IMG/VR virus record: IMGVR_UViG_3300021354_000002
Location: 1 to 49,580 of that record
Length of the DNA: 49,580 nucleotides
From: a virus
Reading direction: 5' to 3' (one strand)
Shown: positions 23,081 through 30,600 of the stretch, piece by piece
Layout of the letters: each line of letters begins with the position of its first letter
Numbering within the stretch: position 1 is the stretch's first letter
Program-made: the position numbers and the translations under genes
Notes under the pieces: model-generated
What the model was told of the DNA's origin: nothing
Database searches by the model: none
What the model saw: the letters and a program-made list of their open reading frames with translations, nothing else

Positions 23081-24547
23081 ATGCCAGTAGAACGTATCAG
23101 ACTAGCTGAAGAGATTGAGACCCGTGATGGAACCTTAGGGAAGGACTCACGGACGGTCAATGCTGTCTTTGAAAAGAATGGTGCTTCTCTAGACTTTGTT
23201 AAAAGACCCGGCTTGGCTTATCAGCTTCAAGTAACTCCGGTAACTCCTCCTACTCCGTTACTCAGTCAAGGCTTGTTTAACTTTAACAACAACCTTATTG
23301 CTGTTATTAGTAACACCATCTACAACATCAACAGTGGTACGTTTGCAGTGACCACTGTAGGCTCTACCTCTGCAAGTACTTCTAACACCTATGCAGTCAA
23401 GGGGTTGTTAGACGTCAATCTGTTCTTTCATAACAAGGTCAATGCATATGTATTGACTAATGCTTTGGTACTCAACAGCAGTCTTACTAACATGCCTGCT
23501 GGCCCTTATGTACCGGGGGTAGTGTACCTAGACAATTTCTATTTCATAGCTACTGCTTCTGATAACCGTATCTATAGCTCCAACTATGGCGATCCAACTA
23601 CTTGGAATGCCTTGGCTTACATTGTCTTCAATCAGACTAACGATACCTTAGTGGGAATTACAAAGCATTTGAATTACTTGGTAGCCTTTGGTAAGGCTAG
23701 TACCCAGTTCTTCTATGATGCTGGTACAGGCACTAGCACAGTGACTCCTCTTGGAGTAGCTCAGAGCTATACGATGGAAACAGGTTGTGCTACTGCTGAT
23801 AGCATTGTCTCTACGGACAATACAGTGCTCTGGATAGGGGCTACAAGGACTCATGGCAGGTCTGTCTACCTCATGGATGGGGTATCTCCTCGCAAGGTCT
23901 CTACAGCCTCTATAGACAAGGTTCTAGAAGCTGATGGCTTGAGTAAAGTAACTTCCTTTGGGTACAAGTTCTATGGGCATTCCTTGTATGTTCTTACATT
24001 GCACTCTAGTAACTTGACTATTGTGTATGACTTAGACACACAGACTTGGACACAATGGACTCAATACGCTATAGCCTCTAGTGATCAAGCCAATGCAGGG
24101 CAGTGGGTAGAGTCTTACTTCCGTGGCAACTACTATGCAGAAGCTAATAACATCCCTTACGTCTTGGATGATGACACTGCCAGTATCTATTACTTCAGCA
24201 ATACAACCTATCAAGACAACGGGCAACCTATCTACTGTAGGTCTGTTACGGGCATCAGGGACAATGGGACTACTCACCGTAAGTTCTATGGTCGCTTAGA
24301 AGTTGTTGGGGATAAAGTCCCCGGTGGTATCTTGCAAGCTAGGCATTCAGGTGATGACTATCAAACGTGGTCTAGCTATCGTCAAGTAGACCTCTCTGCT
24401 TCTAGACCTCAGTTGTATCTAGGTGGCGCTGATCGTCGTAGAGCTTGGGACTTCTTGTGTACTAGCAACACTCCTCTTCGTTTAGAAGGTGTTGAGATTG
24501 ATTTCAGACTAGGTGAGTTGGATCAAGCTCAAGGACAAGGAGCCTAG
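23081..24547 (+). CDS. P22 gp10-like packaged DNA stabilisation (tail hub) protein
   Basis: A 488-residue protein matching the P22 gp10 pattern: an N-terminal RxxxGxxxKRPGLAYQL strand set, a beta-propeller-like body (NFNNNLIAVISNTIYNINSG, LDNFYFIATASDNRIYSS), and a C-terminal part with GADRRRAWDFLCTSNTPLRL. In P22 this forms a hexameric hub under gp4. It starts two bases after the gp4-like gene. One-mismatch palindrome (GTTATTAGTAAC) at 23303. Confidence 0.85.
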   Translation: MPVERIRLAEEIETRDGTLGKDSRTVNAVFEKNGASLDFVKRPGLAYQLQVTPVTPPTPLLSQGLFNFNNNLIAVISNTIYNINSGTFAVTTVGSTSASTSNTYAVKGLLDVNLFFHNKVNAYVLTNALVLNSSLTNMPAGPYVPGVVYLDNFYFIATASDNRIYSSNYGDPTTWNALAYIVFNQTNDTLVGITKHLNYLVAFGKASTQFFYDAGTGTSTVTPLGVAQSYTMETGCATADSIVSTDNTVLWIGATRTHGRSVYLMDGVSPRKVSTASIDKVLEADGLSKVTSFGYKFYGHSLYVLTLHSSNLTIVYDLDTQTWTQWTQYAIASSDQANAGQWVESYFRGNYYAEANNIPYVLDDDTASIYYFSNTTYQDNGQPIYCRSVTGIRDNGTTHRKFYGRLEVVGDKVPGGILQARHSGDDYQTWSSYRQVDLSASRPQLYLGGADRRRAWDFLCTSNTPLRLEGVEIDFRLGELDQAQGQGA

Positions 24548-24548
24548 T

Positions 24549-25457
24549 ATGACCACAGACTTGATTGTTGATGCTATCAATACTGTAGCAACCAAAGATG
24601 GGTTTGATCTTAGGACTACGGAAAGTAAGCTCTCTTTAGCCTCCGTTCTTTTAGAGCATCCTCAGACACCTAACTCTGTCATACACCGCTTTGGTGGTGG
24701 CTTATATATACGAGAAGCACATTACCCAGCAAAGACATTGGTTGTAGGTATGGAGCATGTTTCTGAACATATGAATGTGCTCCTTAAAGGGAGTATCAAT
24801 GTTATTGATGGAGACGGTTCTACTCAGACACTAGTGGCTCCACATATGTTTGTGGCTAAAGCAGGCAGCAAAGTAGGGTACTGTCTAGAGGATGTGGTGT
24901 GGCAAAACATCTATGTTACTAGTAGCACGGATGTAGAATACCTAGAGTCTACTCTGTTTGTTGTCCCTGAGATTCTTACTGAACACCAAGCCAAACAACT
25001 AGCTATAGAAACTGCTTTGCATGAAGATGACCGCAAGGACTTTATTCTGGCTATAGAGCAGGCTGGCTGGAGTGTTGATGAGGTTGAGCTAGTATCCAAG
25101 TATCGTGGAGACTGCATACCTTTTCCAGAAGGAAGTTATAGCATCACTACTGGAGACTCCCCAATACAAGGTAAAGGTATCTTTGCTACTGCTGCAATAG
25201 CTGTTGGAAGCCTCATTGCTCCCATGCGTATCAATGGGTATAGGACTCCTGCTGGATACCGAACTAACCACTCAAAGACTCCCAATGCTGTAGCAGTCCT
25301 AACTGCTTCAGAAGATATGTTACTAGTAGCATCTCGTGATATTCACGGGATGGTTGGAGGAGACTTAGGAGAAGAGATCACTCTCGACTACCGACAAGTC
25401 ATGCTCTTAAATAAGCTTTGGAAGGATAAAAAATCATGTCTGCTGGAATCTCATTAG
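24549..25457 (+). CDS. Cupin-SET domain fusion protein
   Basis: A 302-residue protein with two parts. Residues about 45-135 look like a cupin (GGLYIREAHYPAKTLVVGME, HMNVLLKGSINVIDGDG, PHMFVAKAGSKVGYC), with EHVSEHMN supplying His residues for a possible metal site. Residues about 196-283 carry the SET lysine methyltransferase motifs in order: GKGIFATAAIAVGSLI, then NHSKTPNA at 240-247, then GEEITLDYRQ at 274-283. SET proteins use S-adenosylmethionine to methylate lysines. It lies among tail and ejection genes and overlaps the next gene by 22 bases. Target unknown. Methylation of a virion or host protein is inference. Two one-mismatch palindromes lie in it (24915, 25319). Confidence 0.75.
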   Translation: MTTDLIVDAINTVATKDGFDLRTTESKLSLASVLLEHPQTPNSVIHRFGGGLYIREAHYPAKTLVVGMEHVSEHMNVLLKGSINVIDGDGSTQTLVAPHMFVAKAGSKVGYCLEDVVWQNIYVTSSTDVEYLESTLFVVPEILTEHQAKQLAIETALHEDDRKDFILAIEQAGWSVDEVELVSKYRGDCIPFPEGSYSITTGDSPIQGKGIFATAAIAVGSLIAPMRINGYRTPAGYRTNHSKTPNAVAVLTASEDMLLVASRDIHGMVGGDLGEEITLDYRQVMLLNKLWKDKKSCLLESH

Positions 25458-26113
25458 GAACTGTCGCCTCTGTAGTGGGTATTGCTGGTGGTCTCAACTC
25501 CATGGGTGTTTTTGGGGGTGGTGGTGGAGGTGGGGGTAGTAGCAGTAGGCCCTCTAGTGGTCAAGCACAGACTGCTGTAGACCCCTTTGCTTCTCATCGA
25601 GGAGCTATGGGGGATCAATATGCTGCAATGATGGCTCCCGGAGCTAAGACTGACCCTACCCAAATGCCGGGGTACTCTCAATGGATGAGTGGTGTTCTCA
25701 ATCCCGCTATGGAAGCTTCTCAAGGCAAGCTTGCTGCTGCTGGTATGTCTGGTAGTGGGGCAGAGAAGCAAGAGCTACAAAAGGTCGGTCAACAAGGTTA
25801 CTATGGCTTTATGACCGACTACATGAATCGTTTAGCTACGGGTAGTGGTGCTACCCAAAACCCTGCTGCTGGTGGACAGGCAATGATAGGCCAAGGTAAT
25901 CAAGGCTTCTCGGACTTCAATGCGGGTCTTGGTGGTGTTGCTACGGGTCTTAATGGACTGTTTGGTAGTGGTAGCTCTGGTGGTGGTATGGGAGGTTATG
26001 GGTACAACAGTGCTCAAACAGTTAATGCTACAGGAAACCTAAGCAACAACGATGGTGGATGGGGTGGAGGCAGTGGTGGTTGGGGTACTGGCCCCGGCTC
26101 TAATGCCCAATAA
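25436..26113 (+). CDS. Gly-rich internal virion protein
   Basis: A 225-residue protein with an N-terminal hydrophobic segment (ISLGTVASVVGIAGGLNSMG), a run of eight Gly, a helical middle (YSQWMSGVLNPAMEASQGKL) and a Gly/Asn/Ser-rich tail. Ejection proteins of short-tailed phages often have this mix. It is the first of three genes before the giant polyvalent protein, an arrangement like the P22 and T7 internal proteins. Call by place and composition. Confidence 0.6.
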   Translation: MSAGISLGTVASVVGIAGGLNSMGVFGGGGGGGGSSSRPSSGQAQTAVDPFASHRGAMGDQYAAMMAPGAKTDPTQMPGYSQWMSGVLNPAMEASQGKLAAAGMSGSGAEKQELQKVGQQGYYGFMTDYMNRLATGSGATQNPAAGGQAMIGQGNQGFSDFNAGLGGVATGLNGLFGSGSSGGGMGGYGYNSAQTVNATGNLSNNDGGWGGGSGGWGTGPGSNAQ

Positions 26114-26124
26114 AGGAACACCAT

Positions 26125-27630
26125 ATGGCTAATGCAATGCAAGACATGGCATCCGGTAGTGATGCTGTACTACAACTCCAACGTAATGTTGCTGCTGCTC
26201 CTGATGTTCAACAACATCAGAAGAACATCATGCAGGAGGAGGCTCTCAAGATAGACCAAGAGAAGGCTACCTTGGGTAAGACGGTGATGGAGAATACCAT
26301 CCGTCAGACTGAGTTCCAAGCTAATCAAGAAGCTATCCAAAAGATGCAACAGCTTGCAGGAACTCCTGAGTACAAGAATGCTAAGGACTTTGAACAAGCA
26401 AAGCAAATCTCTGCGTTGTTTGCAAACATGGGTAAGCCTGTAGAAGCTGAAGCTGCTATGACCCGTGCAGAAGCTTTACAGACATCTTCTTACTTGAATG
26501 ACATCAAACAGTACGATGCTCAATCTCGTGCTATCCAGAGTGCTGCTTCCGTCATTGAGAACATGCTTCCTGACAAGGTTAAAGATGCTGTAGAAGCTCT
26601 TCCTCCTCCTGCTAAGAAGGCACTCATAGACAGCATTGGGGCTGTCAACTATGCCAACATGAATGGAGCACAAGTTCAAAAGGCTGCTTCTGAACTGATG
26701 TGGTCTACCTCTGGCAAGCTTGGAGAGATGGCAATTCAAGCTAAACAGTTAATTGCTACTGAGCGATTAGCAGAAATACAAGCACGCATACTCTCCGAAG
26801 AACGAATCTCTATTGCTAGGATAGCTGCTGGTAGTGCAAGGGCTGCTGGTAAAGAAGAGTCTCGTGCTGAGAAGACATGGAAGGACTATCGAGGAGAAGT
26901 TGTAAGTCTTGATAAAGACTTCTTAGCTGCTGAAAAGGAACGTGAGACAGAGATCAAGATTGCCAAGGAAGCTGCTGCTGCTAGTGCTCCGGGGCCTATC
27001 TCTCGTGCCTTTGGTGTCAAAGAAACTCCTGCTCAAAAGGAATACGCTGCTCTTGTTCAAGATCGTTTAGACAAGCAGAAACAGTACTGGGATGAGAAGA
27101 GGGTCTTGGCTCAACACTCTGGAGACAAGGAAGAGATTGCTCGGGTAGAAGCTGCTTATGCAAAGACCTTCCCCAAGGAAACTCCTTCTCCTGCTGCTGA
27201 AGAGACTCCTAAGCCTGATGCCAAGCCTAGTGCTGCTACTCCTTCTCAAGTTGCTCCTAGTGCCAATGTTCCTAGTAACAAACCTGCTAGTGGGCAACAG
27301 GCTGCTCCTCCAGAAGCAGTTCAACAATTGATGGCAGACCCTTCAGAAAAGAACAAAAAGTTCTTTAAAGAAACATTTGGGTATTTACCTGACATGCCTT
27401 CTTCTACTCCTAAACAAAAGTCTCGTGGCGAACTCCTTCAAGAGAAGGTAGCTGCTGATAGGGCTGCTGCTGTGAAGAAGGAAGAAGCTCGTGTTGCTTC
27501 TGAAGCTGCTCGTCTTAAAAAAGAGGAAGCAGACAAAGCAGAAGAAGAGCGTAAAAAGAAAGCTAGAGGTGCAGCTACACTTCAGTCTATCTATGGGGCA
27601 AAAAGTCGATTGAACGACATGGTTCGTTAA
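26125..27630 (+). CDS. Internal virion / DNA ejection protein
   Basis: A 501-residue protein that is nearly all helical, with long Ala/Glu/Lys/Gln coiled coils at about 30-120 and 440-490, a Pro/Ala-rich linker at about 350-400, and few hydrophobic stretches. It sits between the Gly-rich protein and the giant protein and probably forms part of the ejectosome that carries DNA across the envelope. No enzymatic motif was seen. One-mismatch palindrome at 27268. Confidence 0.65.
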   Translation: MANAMQDMASGSDAVLQLQRNVAAAPDVQQHQKNIMQEEALKIDQEKATLGKTVMENTIRQTEFQANQEAIQKMQQLAGTPEYKNAKDFEQAKQISALFANMGKPVEAEAAMTRAEALQTSSYLNDIKQYDAQSRAIQSAASVIENMLPDKVKDAVEALPPPAKKALIDSIGAVNYANMNGAQVQKAASELMWSTSGKLGEMAIQAKQLIATERLAEIQARILSEERISIARIAAGSARAAGKEESRAEKTWKDYRGEVVSLDKDFLAAEKERETEIKIAKEAAAASAPGPISRAFGVKETPAQKEYAALVQDRLDKQKQYWDEKRVLAQHSGDKEEIARVEAAYAKTFPKETPSPAAEETPKPDAKPSAATPSQVAPSANVPSNKPASGQQAAPPEAVQQLMADPSEKNKKFFKETFGYLPDMPSSTPKQKSRGELLQEKVAADRAAAVKKEEARVASEAARLKKEEADKAEEERKKKARGAATLQSIYGAKSRLNDMVR

Positions 27631-27640
27631 GGAGTAGTGC

Positions 27641-30600
27641 ATGGCTGAAGAAGTCAATCCGTTTGCCAAGTACGTTACTCCTGCATCTTCTGCTCCTTCC
27701 AATGGAGAAGAAAACCCATTTGCTAAGTACAAGAAGTCTAGTGGCTCATCTGGTGAGCCTGACCGTGTTAGCTCTCAATCTCTAGGTGATCTAGTTACTG
27801 GCAAACAGGGTGGACAAGATAAGGGTAAGCTTGCTGCTGCCGGGTATGGTGCTGCTTCTAATGTGGCTCCCGGTTTAGCTGGACTTGCTACAGGTGCGGC
27901 TGCTGCTGAAGTAGTGTCTCCTATTGCTGCTGCTTCTCTAGCTATTCCCGGCATAGGCCCTTTCGTAGCTGGTGGTATTGAGTTATTGGCTTTTGGTGGA
28001 GGAGCTATTGGAGGCTCTGAAGCTGCTTCTAAGATTCAATCTAGGCTCTGGTCTCTTGTTGATCCAGAAGGATTTGCTAATGCTCAGAAGACTATGCAAG
28101 CACACGAAGGTTATGCCACTGCTGGTAGCATAGCTGGTGGTGCTGCTGGACTATCTCCTAAAGTTGCTATAGACAAGACTGCTAAGTGGATCAATACAGC
28201 CATGAAAGCTAGGGCTGCTTCTGCTGCTACTCAGGCTGGTGTATCTGCTGGTTCTCAATTGGCGACTACTGGAGAGATTGATCTTAAAGAAGTAGGCATT
28301 GCTGCTGCTACTGGTGCTGTTCTTCCCGGTACTAATCGCTTAGGCAAGCCTTTTCATGCTGCTGGTACTGCTGTAGGAGGTGCTATTGCTAAACCTTTTA
28401 CCAAAGATGCTACTAGTAACATTGATCCAACTAAACCTCCTGAAGGTGCTACTCCTGAACAGAAAGCCAAGTGGTTAGAAGAGGTCAAGAAGAATGAAGA
28501 AGTAAAGAACTCTAAAGCCAAGTTGGTAGAGACTGCTATCCGGGAGAAAGCTAACCCAAGGAACATTGAAAGGATGGGGCCTAAGCACGATGAAGCACGT
28601 AAGCTTGAGACCGCCGATACGCACGAACAAGGGTTCATTGATGAGCGTGGTAACTTCCTTACTCGCAAGGAAGCTTTCAAGAGGGCTAAGAACACTGGAC
28701 AGGTACCTGAAGATCATGTCTTAGAGCAGCCTAAAGAGGGGTTGCATAGTGGTGACTTGCGTAAGGCTGGTGTCAAGGAGTTTGAAATCTCTACAGAGAA
28801 ACCTGCTGGTGTTTCTACTACAGACAAGCCGCCTGTATCTCGGGATGACTTTAAAGGGCACATACGAGAAGTCTCGGCTCGTATTGAAAGTTTGAATATT
28901 CAAAAGACTGAAGCAGAACTTGCTGGCAAGCATGATGAAGCTGCCGCGCATGAAGCAGAGTTACAGAAGGCCCAACAAGAGCACGATGCTTTAGAAAAGC
29001 ATATGCCAGAGGTTGAGTTTAAAAACAAAGAAAAACCTACTTGGCAAGAACTACATGATCATCTCTGGAACGCCAAGAATGTAGGAGAAGCTTTTGATCG
29101 TATTGCTAAAGCAGACATAGGTTCTCCGGGACAGAAAGCTTTAATTAAAGCTCTTACTCGTTCAAAGTTTATTCGTAGTGCCGATCTAGATTTACAGAAT
29201 AAAAAGATTGGATATCACGATGAAAACAATGTTTGGAAAGAAGATGCTTCTGGTCTTTACACTGGCAACAAAGAACATAAACTAAGCTTAGGAGAAGGAG
29301 GCAATTTACAAGTCTTTATGCATGAAGGGATTCATGCTGGAACTCACGCTCTTATAAACTCTGGAAAAAGCAATGCTGCTATAGCTCTTAAGCGATTGCT
29401 GGCCTTACACAAGTCTGATTTAGGTTTAAAAGCAGATGAGGCTATGGCTACTTACAAACAGAAGTACCCCAATGTCACTATTGGGGAACAAAAGATTTAT
29501 AGAGAGTACTTAGAGTACGGGATTAAAAATGAACACGAGTTCATTGCAGAAGCTTTTACCAATAAAGAGTTTCAGCAACTACTAAGTAAGCTTCCTTCAG
29601 ACATGAATAAGCCTGCTTCTAAGCTTCTTAATGTGTGGGAAGAGTTTAAAAAACTTGTTGCTGATGGCTTGGGGATCAAGGATAGAACTGCTTTGGATGA
29701 TGTCTTGGAACAAGGAACCAAGATGATTGAGGCATCTCGTAATCGTGTTCCTAGTAACAAACCTGTCTCAACAATCAGCACTCCTAAACAAGCTTCTTCT
29801 GTTGCCAGTAGATTTTCAGAGGAGCTACATGACTTGTTGGAAAGAAATGGTATTGCTGTAGCGCACAGTAGCCCACATAAGTTTGGAGCATTTAACTGGA
29901 TTAAACATGCTCTATCTGGTGAGGGAAACATGGCTTTTGGTGCGGGGACTTATTTTTCTCGGGGGGATGGTACTAACAAGAGCTACCAAATGATGTCTAA
30001 AGACATAGTTGGTGAAAAGTACATGCTCGATCATCCTGAAATAGCTCAGAAAATGATAGACCTGACTACAGAGACAGACTACTTAGATAAAAAAATAGAA
30101 AAAGTACAAGTCAAGATTGATGACTTAAAAAGAGACTACCTCTTAGATGAACTCAAGTTCAATGCTCAAGACGAGTATGAGTCTTGGGAGATGATGCAGC
30201 ACCCCAATCTTTTAGAGGGGAAAACTGCTAGTGAGTTGCATGACTTATATGACAAGCACATCATAGGGGCTAGAAAAACATTAGAACAATATGAGAGCAA
30301 GATTGCGGATCAGAAATCAGATTTAATTCTAGAGCGAGCTTCTCTTGAAGCAGAACAAAAGCTCATACAAGATGAGCGACGAGCTATAGATGAAGCCATG
30401 TTTAAGGAAACAAAAGTTCCAACATACCACTCTACTATTGAGGCTCATCCTGACGAGCTTTTAGATTGGAACTCCAACAAACAATCTAATTTAATCAAAG
30501 AGGCTTTTGAAACTCTAGGCGTATCTCCTGTTGCTCGTGCGGTAAAGATAACTGCTTTACACATGAGAGAGTTGGAGAAACAGCTTGTTGCTTCTGGTGG

